This document shows positions 6,232 through 15,311 of a stretch of DNA of 18,169 nucleotides, one piece after another. Each line of letters starts with the position of its first letter. Position 1 is the first letter of the stretch. Below the pieces are notes generated by a model, which worked only from the letters and a program-made list of their open reading frames with translations, did not search any database and was not told the origin of the DNA. The translations under genes were made by a program, and so were the position numbers. Origin of the DNA: Megasphaera sp. UBA5897 (GTDB lineage Bacteria; Bacillota; Negativicutes; Veillonellales; Megasphaeraceae); NCBI GenBank assembly GCA_002431345.1, contig DJEN01000001.1:4517-22685 (forward strand), written 5' to 3'.

Positions 6232-9200
6232 ATGAAACGAAATACTATCTTACATCATTATATTACCCTTTGGCTCATGGCTTCATTGGCAGCCGTACCA
6301 ATGGTTGCCGGAGCAGCAGGAAATACAGTTGTATCGAATAATACACTGCCAACAGGAGGCACCTCGATTACGGGAAACCATACAGGACTTGATGCGAATA
6401 CGAATCATGTTATGAATATTAACCAGACTGGAAAAAACGGCATCATCAAATGGAATGATTTCTCTATCGGTGCCAATGCTGAGGTCAATTTTAAAGGCGA
6501 TACAGACCATTTTAATACCTTAAACTATGTTACAGGCAGCAACATGTCTCAGATTTACGGCAAAATGAATGCCAACAACAACGGTAATATCTATCTGGTC
6601 AACCCGAACGGCGTACAGATCGGCAACTCTGCACAGATTAACGTAGGCAGTCTCTATGTATCGACCAAGAAAATTGACGATATTGACAAGTGGAATGTTA
6701 ATACCAATATAGAAGATTCGTTACGCAACGTGAATACCTTAAACAATGCCCAGCTCATGTCCTTGGGCTACGTGACAGCCAACAAAGTCACCTTTGAAGG
6801 CAAACGTGTCATTATCGATATAGATCGTTTGCAGACGCCGGAGTTGAAATCTGATGCGGATACGCCGAATATTCACGTAGTTTCTATCCGAGATGATACA
6901 GAAGGCGATTACGCAACCACCAAATCGGATAACCGGCTCTATGATGTGGTATTGGGAACAGAAACGGGAAAAAGTTCAGCTTGGGAAAAGAAAATTGATT
7001 TTCGCAATGTAAAGGAAACCGATTTGAGCAAAGCCGATGCGGTCAAACGTGGAGACAGTAAAGCCCAAAATCCAGTCAATGCGGATGAAACGCTGGCACA
7101 GTATTTCACCTATCGATGGATCAAATCGGGAAATGAACTGTCTCAAATTGGCAAAAAAGGAAGCGGCTATGAACTGAATGGTCACTATGCGCTGCGCAAC
7201 GCCATTGATTTGACGAACCAACACCAGACGCCATTGGGAAACGATATAAATAATCCTTTTACTGGTAAATTTGATGGCTTGGGATACAATATTTTTGGCT
7301 TGTCTATGGACAATAGAAATAACAATACCGCCACGGGGCTTTTCGGCTATACCAATGGGGCTATCATTGGTCATCTGAATCTCATTGCCGGTACCAATGG
7401 CACGTCCATTTATGGAAAAGACTATACAGGAGCTCTGATCGGTCATGCTGTAGATACGCAAGTACGCAATGTGACCAGTACACTAGAAGTAGAAGGCGAA
7501 AAATATACGGGTGGTCTCATCGGTTATGCAGAACAGACAAATAATTCTGATACCATGAAAAAGTCTATCTTGAATAACATCATCAATACCGGCACCATTC
7601 ATGGTACCCAATACGTCGGCGGTATTGTGGGATACATGAAAGGTGGTACGCTTGGCGTTGGCGAACGGGGCAGTGTATCTGATGAAGAAACACATAACTT
7701 AGGAAAAATCACTGGGACGAAGAGTGATGTCGGTGGCTTGGTAGGTCATGCAGAAAACAACGCTATTATCGGTGGTATTCAGGGCGTACAAAAAGATAGC
7801 AGCGGAAATCTCACATTTACCAATAATGCGGAAGCTATCTATAATGGGTCCGCCGTCGAAGGCACCTATAACGTAGGTGGTATCGTCGGCAGTGCAACCA
7901 ACACGACCATGCAGAATGTACGCAATGAAAGTACCGTTACGGCTACGGGATTTACGAAAGAAATCTATCAGTACCACGAAGGAAGTAAAACTGCTTATGA
8001 TGTAGTAGAAAATGTACATATGGCCAATGCTGGTGGTGTGGTTGGAATAATTTCCGATGGTACTATCAATGATGCACTAAATAAAGGGAATATTACATCC
8101 GCTGTAGATACGAATTATAAGGATTCTACACGATATCAAGGTGGTAACGTAGGCGGCATTGCTGGTAAGGCGGATAAAACCAATATGACCAATGTGACCA
8201 ATCAGGAAGCCAATATTCGTGGGGCAATGAATGTAGGCGGTGTTGTCGGTTATTATGGTAATAGTAGTACAGATACAACTGGTGCAGATAAAACCTATCG
8301 TATCAAAAATGGGCAAAATGATGGTGGCGATATTTTAGCTACCGGTGGTGTGACAGATAGTGGTTTTGCAAAAGAAAATGCCAATTCCAGACCGGAAACG
8401 TATAACATTGGAAATATTGGTGGTATTACAGGGATGCTCTTCGGTCAAAATATTCATATTGAAGGCAGTGTCAACCGTGGCAATGTACATACTGCTGATG
8501 TGAAGGGCGATACACCTCCTGACACTGCAATGGCATCTAATGTTGGTGGAATTGCAGGAAAAATTGATGAACCATTCATGACAAAAGACGGAATACAACT
8601 TTCTGCTCAAGATAGACTGAACAACATAAAACATAAGGTGGCTGATGCTTCTATCTCTGGCAGTGCCAATAATGGGAATGTAGAAGGCTATGTCAATATT
8701 GGTGGTATTGCTGGTTTTACTTTTAATGGTTCTATTACTTCTTCCTATAATTTAGGAAATATTATAACTACGAGAAAAGCAAATACTGCTACGGCTCAAA
8801 TTAATTTGGGCGGTATCTTGGGAGATAGTACGGAACAGAGCATTGGTCGTGTTGTACTGTATGATGTTTACAATAAAGGCCAAGTGGGGAGTCAGGAATA
8901 TACTAAGTACTATGGACGCCATGTAGGCGGTATTGTAGGGCGTTTCTCTGGATTGGTAGAAAAGGCTTATAATACAGGTGATATTTACAATGGATATAAC
9001 GTAGTCGGTGGTATTGTAGGGTATTGGTTTAATGGAGCCATTCGGAATGTATTCAATACAGGAAATATCACCGTTTATAACAACAGTGCATCTACTAGTG
9101 AAGTTGGTGGTATTATTGGCGGTGCTACTGTTAATGGTGGCAATGATACGAGTGGTTCGACGCAGGTCATGACACTTTCCAATGTGTATAATTTGGGCAT

Positions 9201-12200
9201 TATACGGTCTGATGGAATCTCTGGGAATACCAATACAGTAGGTGGCCTGATTGGGGAAGTAACCAATTATGGTAAGAGTGTAAGGGGATTACAAATTTCC
9301 AACGGGTATACGGTCGGACGATTATATAAAACGGGCAGTGGAACTGCGGGAGCGATGATTGGTAAGTTTAGAAATGGAACATCGGCCAAGGATGTTACCA
9401 TGCAAAATTTATACTATATTGAAAGTAATGATAAGAAGAGTGATGGTACATTAGTTGGCTTTGTTGATACTGATAAATTAACTGCCGATTCAACGTATAA
9501 GAATAATGGATACACTGTTATTTCTGCTGATAAAAGCAAAAATCAGGATTCCTATAAAGGTTTACTCTTTTCTACACAGAAGAATGGTAAAGTCGATTTT
9601 GGTACCGATCACACCGCAGACGATACGTGGCGTATCGTAGAAGATAGCAGTCTTCCTATGCTGAATGCTTTTTTACCTGGTTCAGAAAATTATTTTAGCG
9701 ATGATACGCATTACAAGGACTTGATGACGAATACAGGGAATGGCACGTTGCAGTACGGCACGGAATACAATCCACTGCTTACTATTATCAAGTCTAATAG
9801 TAATGAGACCTTGTCCTTTAACTGGAAAGATTTGGATTTGAAAAACAATGGCTCCATCGCTGTCATCGGCAATGGAAACTATACGCCGAATCTGACTTTG
9901 AATGCTATGCACATCACCAATCCGACAGGTATTTTCGGTGGTGAAATTTATACGACAGGGAAACTGACCATCAACGGCGATGGCGATCATGATTTGCAGT
10001 TTGGCGGCGGCTCGACCTTACATGCTGGTTCGGTGTCTGTTGATGCTCAAGGCAAAGTACTGGACGACAGCGGCGAAATCCATGCCGTCGGCAAGAGTGG
10101 TAATGATACATTGGGGGACGTGACGCTGACCGGTGGGGAAGTAAATCTCTATGGCACTGTGAAAACATCAAAAGATTCATTGGATGACACCGATGCTACA
10201 CGCATTCCCGGCATCAGCGGCATGGATAGCCTGTATAGTCCGACCTATTGGGATAGCATTGATTTATCCGATTTTATTGCTGATGGCAAATTGACCAGTT
10301 TGACCAATTTGGGACAGTTATATTCGTTAGCTATTGACAAAGATAGTAAGAAAAATGGCGATTTGACGATTCAGGCTGACGGCAACATCAACATTCGCTA
10401 CGGCAATCAGAAAAATGGCAGAACCGAAGTGGGCGGCAACCTGTCTGTCACATCGGACCATGGCGATATTTACATGGACAGTGATTACACCATCGGTCAT
10501 GGAGAAAAAGAAAACCCAGGGAAACTGTATTTCAAAGGCAATAAAAATATCATCCTCGATTTGACGAATATTGGCGGGCAAGTTACCGGTAAGGATAAAG
10601 CCAAAGCCATTCAGGATTTCTTGAAAAACCATAACACAGAAGGCCATGGCATTACGGCAGATAATGACTCTGTGATGACAGGGGGAATCAACATTGCTAT
10701 CGATGCATGGAATAGCAAGTATCAATTTAAAGACAAAGATGGCAAAGATATAGATAATGTAGTTGGTAATTTTGATTACAAACAGTATGACTATAACGGT
10801 GAAGATGGAAAAACTTATAAATTTTTGGATGCCTTATGGAAACTGTCTGTTACCAATCCGAGCAATGGGTCGTCTTATGGTACAGCTAGTGGTGGTAATA
10901 GCATTCATGATATTTTTTATACCTTCATTAGCAATGCGGAACAGCTGAATGGGATTCAGCACTACGCAGAAAAAAGCCCCTATGGCCCCAGTGGTACTAA
11001 TGAATTTAATATTTTAAATGCTAATTTCCTGCTTAAAAACGATATTGATGCTAGCAGCTTAATGGGGGCTGATGGCAAAACTACGTATGAAACCATTGCT
11101 AGAGGAGAAGGGCAGTCCTATACAGGTACCTTTGATGGCTTAGGCAATCGCATCATCGGCCTCACCGCAGAGAAGGGGCTCATTGCCAACAATGGTGGCA
11201 TTGTTCGGAATATGGAAATTTATTCTTCTGTTTTTACAGGAGAAAATGCTGGAGCTGTTGCATCCCAAAATAATGGTGGCTGGATTTCCGATGTCACTGG
11301 CTTGGGTAATTCCATTACTGGTACTGGCAGTATCGGCGGTATGGTTGGTATTAACAATGGTTACATGGGGAATTTGGCAGATCAGAGTACAGTCATTGCA
11401 GGAGAAAATACTATTGCAGGTGGCCTGGCAGGAACCAATCACGGCTATATTGAAAATGCACAAACAAATAGTGCCGTTACGACAAACATCGATAGCACCG
11501 ATGGCAAAGCATCACAAATGGGTGGTATTGTTGGCGTTAACTATGACGGTATTGGAGATGCAGTTGGAATTTCCAATATCAGTGCCCATGGGGTGACAGG
11601 AAAAGAATCGCACACAGAAACAGCTGGCGGCATTGTTGGCGCCAATCATGGCACTATCAGCGAAGCCTACAATGAAAGTGTCCTCAATGGTTCTTTAGGT
11701 ATCGGTGGCATTGCAGGTATCAATCAAAATGATGGAGAACAATCTGCTTCTATTTCCAATGTAGCCAACGCCATGGAAATCATTGGTGATGCAGGTAGTC
11801 AGAACGTAGGTGGCCTAGTAGGCAATCAGCAGTCCGGCACCATTTCGGATGGCAGAAATACCGGCACCATCAGCGGCGGCGAAAATGTTGGAGGTATGGT
11901 CGGTACCAATGGGAAAAATTCTAAATTGAATAACTTGGAAAATGGTTCTGTTGCCAAGATTACTGGCGTAAGAAATGTTGGCGGCATCGCTGGTAACAAT
12001 GAAGGAACCATTTCCGCAGAAAATCAGTCGACTTTGCTAAACAAAGGCGAAATCTACGGCTGGGAAAATGTTGGCGGTATCGCCGGTAAAAACAGCGGCA
12101 CCATTGAAAACGTCAACTCTGATATTCATCTGCATATTATCGACCAGACCGCAAAAAATCAGTTGCAAGGTTCACTGACAGATATTTCTGATCATGCCCA

Positions 12201-14007
12201 ATTCTTTGGCGGCGTCACCGGTGAAAATGTAGGCACCATCACCAATGCTACGAACAGTGCTACTGTTGATGCGGCAGATGCTACCTATGTCGGCGGTATT
12301 GTAGGCAGAAATGCTGAAGATACGGTGAACAACAAAGTGGGTAAATTACTTGGCATGGGTAACAGCAACCAAGGCAAAGTCATCGGTAAAAACTATGTTG
12401 GCGGCGTCATCGGTAAAAATGAAGTGGAAATAACAGGTACAGAAACGGACGGTGTAGGTGTTACCAATTCCGGTATGGTTATTGCCACTGCTGGCGGTGC
12501 AGGCGGCATCATTGGTGAAAACGATGCCCATATTTCCTATGCAGTCATGAAAAACGAAGGCGAAGTTCATGGGAATGCTTCTGAAAATAGCATAACACAA
12601 GAAAACGGAACCGGAGGCATCATCGGCGTCAATGGAGAAAATTCTTCCATTACTAATTCGTCCATGATGAATACCCTGAAAGGCAAAGTAACTGGTATTT
12701 CCAATGTAGGCGGTATCATCGGCATCAACCATGGCACCGTTACCGGCGGTCGGGACAAAAATGATGGCTACTACCAGCATCAGATTTACAACAACGGCAC
12801 GCTTCAAGCTGGTTCCTATGATGAAAAGACAGAGACATTGAATAGTGAGGTTAGCAGTAGTGAAAATATTGGCGGTTTGATAGGTGCCAATACAGGTTCT
12901 CTCTCAGCTGGCTACAACACCGGTGTCATTGCTGCCGGAAACAGTACGAACGTAGGCGGTATCGCTGGCACCAACAGCGGCACCATCGACCAAGTATTCA
13001 CCAACGTCATGACAAAAGATGGACAGAATCAGACTATCACAGGTTTGACTAATGTAGGCGGCATCGTAGGTAGTAATGCGGGTACTGTTTCTAATGCCTA
13101 TACAGCAGAAGAAACCACTGTTGCAGGCACAACTAGTGGCTTAATTGCAGGAACTAATGCTGGGAATATTTCTAATGTCTATGGAAAAGATAAGCTGGTA
13201 GGAAGCGGAACTGTCACGAACGGTTACGGACTTTCTACAGCGGAAAAAGATTATGATGGATTTGATTTCAACAATACATGGAAGATTTATGAAGACCATA
13301 CGAACCCGTTGCTGAAAGTATTCCTTGCGAAAGCCAATGTTAAAGAAGATGCCCTAAACAATCTGACCTATAATGGAGAAAATCAGCTGGATATTAACAA
13401 ACTGATTGATGATAAAACCTTGACCAATCAAAAAGACGCAGATTTTGCAGACTTTACCCATAGCTCGTCCTTACTGCAAAGCAACGCATCGAAAAATGCC
13501 GGGACCTACACTAACTGGCTTTGGTCGGCACAGATTGGCAGTAACAACGGTGGTACTGATTTTGACCCGAATAATCTTGGGTATGATTTCACTGTAACCG
13601 ATGTTATAGTCGGTAAAAAGAAGCTTTTAGTTCGTGCAGACGATCAAATGATTACAGTAGGACAAAAACCTAACTATACAGGTCAAGCTATTGGATTGGC
13701 GAAAGGGGATTCAGAAGCTAAGCTGGGACGGCTGACCTATGGTATCATTGATCTGAGTCATGAACGTACACCTGGCATGTATAACGGTGTGATTCAAAGC
13801 ATTTGGCAGGGAAGATATGGTACAGTTCCTGATGCATATACCCAAAACTATGATGTAAGCTACCAGTGGGGGACATTAATTGTCAAACCGGCAGATTCGT
13901 CACGATTTGATTACCTGTTTTATGATACGCCTTGGGACAAACAGCGCAATTTCCGTGAACGTCGTGCGGAACTGCATTTTGTAGATGGCGGCGTTCATGT
14001 GGGATAA
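6232..14007 (+). CDS. TpsA giant exoprotein: FHA-type TPS domain, GLUG repeats, YDG/MBG-like C-terminus
   Basis: This intact 2591-aa frame encodes a secreted adhesin-like protein. A signal peptide ends AGA at about residue 28. A filamentous-haemagglutinin TPS domain follows, with IIKWNDFSIG around W74 and NPNGV at 124-128, the region TpsB recognises. Two large GLUG-motif modules cover about 343-1148 and 1634-2365, separated by a haemagglutinin-like beta-helix stretch (roughly 1180-1330) and less regular sequence. Residues from about 2385 resemble YDG/MBG domains (KKLLVRADDQMITVGQKPNYTG and a closing TLIVKPA), then a short charged tail. I noticed no cysteine on reading through. There is no VENN motif, nuclease-like C-terminus or immunity gene, so a CdiA toxin is unlikely. 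AAGAGGT at 6218-6224 precedes the ATG by 7 bases. Likely role: surface attachment or biofilm, inferred from family. Confidence 0.92.
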   Translation: MKRNTILHHYITLWLMASLAAVPMVAGAAGNTVVSNNTLPTGGTSITGNHTGLDANTNHVMNINQTGKNGIIKWNDFSIGANAEVNFKGDTDHFNTLNYVTGSNMSQIYGKMNANNNGNIYLVNPNGVQIGNSAQINVGSLYVSTKKIDDIDKWNVNTNIEDSLRNVNTLNNAQLMSLGYVTANKVTFEGKRVIIDIDRLQTPELKSDADTPNIHVVSIRDDTEGDYATTKSDNRLYDVVLGTETGKSSAWEKKIDFRNVKETDLSKADAVKRGDSKAQNPVNADETLAQYFTYRWIKSGNELSQIGKKGSGYELNGHYALRNAIDLTNQHQTPLGNDINNPFTGKFDGLGYNIFGLSMDNRNNNTATGLFGYTNGAIIGHLNLIAGTNGTSIYGKDYTGALIGHAVDTQVRNVTSTLEVEGEKYTGGLIGYAEQTNNSDTMKKSILNNIINTGTIHGTQYVGGIVGYMKGGTLGVGERGSVSDEETHNLGKITGTKSDVGGLVGHAENNAIIGGIQGVQKDSSGNLTFTNNAEAIYNGSAVEGTYNVGGIVGSATNTTMQNVRNESTVTATGFTKEIYQYHEGSKTAYDVVENVHMANAGGVVGIISDGTINDALNKGNITSAVDTNYKDSTRYQGGNVGGIAGKADKTNMTNVTNQEANIRGAMNVGGVVGYYGNSSTDTTGADKTYRIKNGQNDGGDILATGGVTDSGFAKENANSRPETYNIGNIGGITGMLFGQNIHIEGSVNRGNVHTADVKGDTPPDTAMASNVGGIAGKIDEPFMTKDGIQLSAQDRLNNIKHKVADASISGSANNGNVEGYVNIGGIAGFTFNGSITSSYNLGNIITTRKANTATAQINLGGILGDSTEQSIGRVVLYDVYNKGQVGSQEYTKYYGRHVGGIVGRFSGLVEKAYNTGDIYNGYNVVGGIVGYWFNGAIRNVFNTGNITVYNNSASTSEVGGIIGGATVNGGNDTSGSTQVMTLSNVYNLGIIRSDGISGNTNTVGGLIGEVTNYGKSVRGLQISNGYTVGRLYKTGSGTAGAMIGKFRNGTSAKDVTMQNLYYIESNDKKSDGTLVGFVDTDKLTADSTYKNNGYTVISADKSKNQDSYKGLLFSTQKNGKVDFGTDHTADDTWRIVEDSSLPMLNAFLPGSENYFSDDTHYKDLMTNTGNGTLQYGTEYNPLLTIIKSNSNETLSFNWKDLDLKNNGSIAVIGNGNYTPNLTLNAMHITNPTGIFGGEIYTTGKLTINGDGDHDLQFGGGSTLHAGSVSVDAQGKVLDDSGEIHAVGKSGNDTLGDVTLTGGEVNLYGTVKTSKDSLDDTDATRIPGISGMDSLYSPTYWDSIDLSDFIADGKLTSLTNLGQLYSLAIDKDSKKNGDLTIQADGNINIRYGNQKNGRTEVGGNLSVTSDHGDIYMDSDYTIGHGEKENPGKLYFKGNKNIILDLTNIGGQVTGKDKAKAIQDFLKNHNTEGHGITADNDSVMTGGINIAIDAWNSKYQFKDKDGKDIDNVVGNFDYKQYDYNGEDGKTYKFLDALWKLSVTNPSNGSSYGTASGGNSIHDIFYTFISNAEQLNGIQHYAEKSPYGPSGTNEFNILNANFLLKNDIDASSLMGADGKTTYETIARGEGQSYTGTFDGLGNRIIGLTAEKGLIANNGGIVRNMEIYSSVFTGENAGAVASQNNGGWISDVTGLGNSITGTGSIGGMVGINNGYMGNLADQSTVIAGENTIAGGLAGTNHGYIENAQTNSAVTTNIDSTDGKASQMGGIVGVNYDGIGDAVGISNISAHGVTGKESHTETAGGIVGANHGTISEAYNESVLNGSLGIGGIAGINQNDGEQSASISNVANAMEIIGDAGSQNVGGLVGNQQSGTISDGRNTGTISGGENVGGMVGTNGKNSKLNNLENGSVAKITGVRNVGGIAGNNEGTISAENQSTLLNKGEIYGWENVGGIAGKNSGTIENVNSDIHLHIIDQTAKNQLQGSLTDISDHAQFFGGVTGENVGTITNATNSATVDAADATYVGGIVGRNAEDTVNNKVGKLLGMGNSNQGKVIGKNYVGGVIGKNEVEITGTETDGVGVTNSGMVIATAGGAGGIIGENDAHISYAVMKNEGEVHGNASENSITQENGTGGIIGVNGENSSITNSSMMNTLKGKVTGISNVGGIIGINHGTVTGGRDKNDGYYQHQIYNNGTLQAGSYDEKTETLNSEVSSSENIGGLIGANTGSLSAGYNTGVIAAGNSTNVGGIAGTNSGTIDQVFTNVMTKDGQNQTITGLTNVGGIVGSNAGTVSNAYTAEETTVAGTTSGLIAGTNAGNISNVYGKDKLVGSGTVTNGYGLSTAEKDYDGFDFNNTWKIYEDHTNPLLKVFLAKANVKEDALNNLTYNGENQLDINKLIDDKTLTNQKDADFADFTHSSSLLQSNASKNAGTYTNWLWSAQIGSNNGGTDFDPNNLGYDFTVTDVIVGKKKLLVRADDQMITVGQKPNYTGQAIGLAKGDSEAKLGRLTYGIIDLSHERTPGMYNGVIQSIWQGRYGTVPDAYTQNYDVSYQWGTLIVKPADSSRFDYLFYDTPWDKQRNFRERRAELHFVDGGVHVG
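7165..9675 (+). repeat. GLUG repeat module 1 within tpsA
   Basis: The module opens with FTGKFDGLG (F codon at 7258), the usual lead-in of GLUG arrays, and closes with TWRIVEDSSLPMLNAFL at 9625-9675. By eye it contains about 17 motifs of the form VGGIVG, at variable spacing of roughly 20-60 residues. The residue after the motif varies (Y, H, S, K, F, R). Sequence in its middle is noticeably more AT-rich than the flanks. Confidence 0.8.
11000..13326 (+). repeat. GLUG repeat module 2 within tpsA
   Basis: The module opens with YTGTFDGLG (F codon at 11131) and closes with TWKIYEDHTNPLLKVFL (W codon at 13279), paralleling both boundaries of module 1. By eye it has about 19 motifs, nearly all of the form GGIxGxN, so each repeat ends with a conserved Asn that module 1 lacks. 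This points to a duplicated ancestral module whose copies later diverged or expanded separately. Confidence 0.8.
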
Positions 14008-14040
14008 TTTGATGGCGGATTAACTCCATACGCAGTATAG

Positions 14041-14091
14041 AAAAGGAAGTGGTGAATGCATGAGGAATCATGTTGTTCACCACTTCCTTTT
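14041..14091. terminator. Terminator after tpsA
   Basis: A 16-bp perfect stem joins 14041-14056 and 14076-14091, extended inside by CATGA-GGAA-TCATG with a tetraloop. A-rich and T-rich ends suggest it works in both directions. Further T residues follow to 14100. Confidence 0.85.
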
Positions 14092-14125
14092 TATGTTTTT
14101 TAGCTGTTATAAGGTTAAGAAACAG

Positions 14126-14158
14126 AAAAAAACACGGAAGCCTTTGCAGACTTCCGTG
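14126..14158 (-). terminator. Terminator of the minus-strand hydrolase operon
   Basis: Read on the minus strand, CACGGAAG (complement of 14151-14158) pairs with CTTCCGTG (complement of 14133-14140) and is followed by seven T (complement of 14126-14132). It lies 9 bases beyond the hydrolase stop and faces the tpsA terminator, as expected for convergent transcripts. Confidence 0.85.
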
Positions 14159-14167
14159 CGGATTTTG

Positions 14168-14833
14168 TTACCATTCATAGGTTGTCCCCGGTGCTACGAC
14201 TTGGACGGGAACGTGATAGCGTGATTCAGTTGTAATTTTATAGGTTTCGGGATCGGTGTCAATGACGGGCCATGTTTTGTAATGAACCGGGATGACAAAG
14301 CGGGGAGCGATCCAGGATGCGGCTAAGGCAGCATCTTCGATTCCCATGGTGAAATTGTCGCCGATAGGGAGAATAGCGCAGTCGATAGGACCGAAGCGGC
14401 TGAGTAGTTTCATATCGGAAAATACGCCTGTATCGCCAGCATAGTAGATGCGTTTGCCGCCGAATTCAACGATGATGCCGCAGGCTAGTCCTCCGGCAAT
14501 GCCGGAACCGTGAAAAGCCGGTGTCAGGCGGACTTTGCCAAAGGGCATGTTTACGCTGCCGCCGACGTGCATGGCATGGGCCTTACAGCCGGCTTCTCCT
14601 GCTTTGCCGGCTACTTCAGCAGTGCTGATAATGGTAGCATCCTGTGCTTTGGCAATGGCTTCGGCATCGCCGTAATGGTCGCCGTGTGCATGGGAAATCA
14701 GAATATACTGGCAAGAAATGTCTGTGGGACAGACGGTTGTCCAAGGATTATCGGTAATATATGGGTCAAATAACAACGTTGTTTGGCCGTCACTGAGTGT
14801 AAAGGCAGCATGACCATAATAGGTGAATTTCAT
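14168..14833 (-). CDS. UPF0173 metal-dependent hydrolase (metallo-beta-lactamase fold)
   Basis: The 221-aa product is a small cytosolic metallo-beta-lactamase-fold protein of the UPF0173 (YtkL-like) family. It shows the opening YYGHAAFTL, the metal motif HAHGDH, a GDTGVFSDM segment supplying a further ligand, and PVHYKTWPVI near the end, which is typical of this family. I chose the ATG at 14833 instead of the upstream in-frame ATG at 14893: it gives the family's usual length and N-terminus, and AAGGAG (complement of 14840-14845) is correctly placed. That ribosome site overlaps the stop of the cysteine-rich gene, with a 10-base gap between genes, so the two are co-transcribed and perhaps coupled. 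The substrate of the family is not established. Confidence 0.92.
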   Translation of the reverse strand: MKFTYYGHAAFTLSDGQTTLLFDPYITDNPWTTVCPTDISCQYILISHAHGDHYGDAEAIAKAQDATIISTAEVAGKAGEAGCKAHAMHVGGSVNMPFGKVRLTPAFHGSGIAGGLACGIIVEFGGKRIYYAGDTGVFSDMKLLSRFGPIDCAILPIGDNFTMGIEDAALAASWIAPRFVIPVHYKTWPVIDTDPETYKITTESRYHVPVQVVAPGTTYEW

Positions 14834-14843
14834 AAGGGTCTCC

Positions 14844-15251
14844 TTATTTCGTGCTCCATGTTTTCCATTCATCAATCCAGCTGCGAATGGCATTTAAAGG
14901 AGCTGGTGCGCAAAGTGTCGATTGTAAAGACTGGCGAAGTTTTGCTTCATCTTTCAGTGGGTATACCATTTTGTATTCATCATAAACACTCCAAAAGTCA
15001 CGCATATGAAGGTTGGCATAGGTTTCACCATAAATTTTAAAACACGAATCGCACAACGTAATAAATACGGCTTCTTCATCGTGTTGTTTGGCATCATCGA
15101 AAGCGCAGCAACGCGTATATAAATGAATATTGCCAAATAATTTATGTAAATAATCATACACTTCAGAAACCATAGCCGGTTCCAATTGCATAAGACGACA
15201 GCCCGGTGCAAAATAAATAGGATATTGGGCAATGTTATCAAATGTATCCAT
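14844..15251 (-). CDS. Small cysteine-rich protein, CCG-domain-like (HdrB-type)
   Basis: The 135-aa product has a cysteine pattern recalling the CCG domain of heterodisulfide-reductase-B-like and lactate-oxidase-type proteins: YFAPGC (C18), CC at 48-49, then LCDSC (C67, C70). CCG domains bind iron-sulfur clusters or zinc. Here the spacing between CC and CxxC is 17 residues, shorter than in classical CCG domains, and only one such unit is present. GAGAGGTG lies upstream of the ATG at 15251 at usable spacing. It is the first gene of an operon with the UPF0173 hydrolase. I do not recognise a specific function; a small redox or metal-binding protein is the best reading, and the CCG link is a pattern match. 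Confidence 0.65.
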   Translation of the reverse strand: MDTFDNIAQYPIYFAPGCRLMQLEPAMVSEVYDYLHKLFGNIHLYTRCCAFDDAKQHDEEAVFITLCDSCFKIYGETYANLHMRDFWSVYDEYKMVYPLKDEAKLRQSLQSTLCAPAPLNAIRSWIDEWKTWSTK

Positions 15252-15282
15252 GTGAAAACACCTCTCTTTTTCAATAAGGAAA

Positions 15283-15307
15283 ATAACAATTAATAAATAA
15301 TTGTTAT
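15283..15307. promoter_or_regulatory. Perfect 10-bp inverted repeat, candidate operator
   Basis: ATAACAATTA at 15283-15292 and TAATTGTTAT at 15298-15307 form a perfect inverted repeat with a 5-base spacer. It lies directly downstream of the minus-strand -10 box and covers the expected transcription start, a classic place for a dimeric repressor. The regulator is not identifiable from this window. Confidence 0.6.
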
Positions 15308-15311
15308 CTAA

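Noticed and set aside
6976..12807. Many antisense open frames opposite tpsA, 60-160 codons
   Set aside because: They mirror the low-complexity repeat coding strand, lack ribosome sites and show no family resemblance.
7500..13100. CRISPR-like or tandem DNA array suggested by recurring GGTGGTATT-type words
   Set aside because: The recurrences are in frame, vary in spacing and codon choice, and are explained by protein-level GLUG repeats.
6232..14007. CdiA-type contact-dependent inhibition toxin
   Set aside because: There is no VENN-like boundary, toxin-like C-terminus or small immunity gene after tpsA; the end is YDG/MBG-like and the next gene is a convergent hydrolase operon.
4511..14007. 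HMW-type glycosylated adhesin system
   Set aside because: The Asn/Thr-rich adhesin invites the idea, but no HMW1C-like glycosyltransferase gene is present next to the pair.
14834..14893. N-terminal 20-residue extension of the UPF0173 hydrolase
   Set aside because: It overlaps the end of the cysteine-rich gene and does not match the family N-terminus, whereas ATG 14833 has a proper ribosome site.
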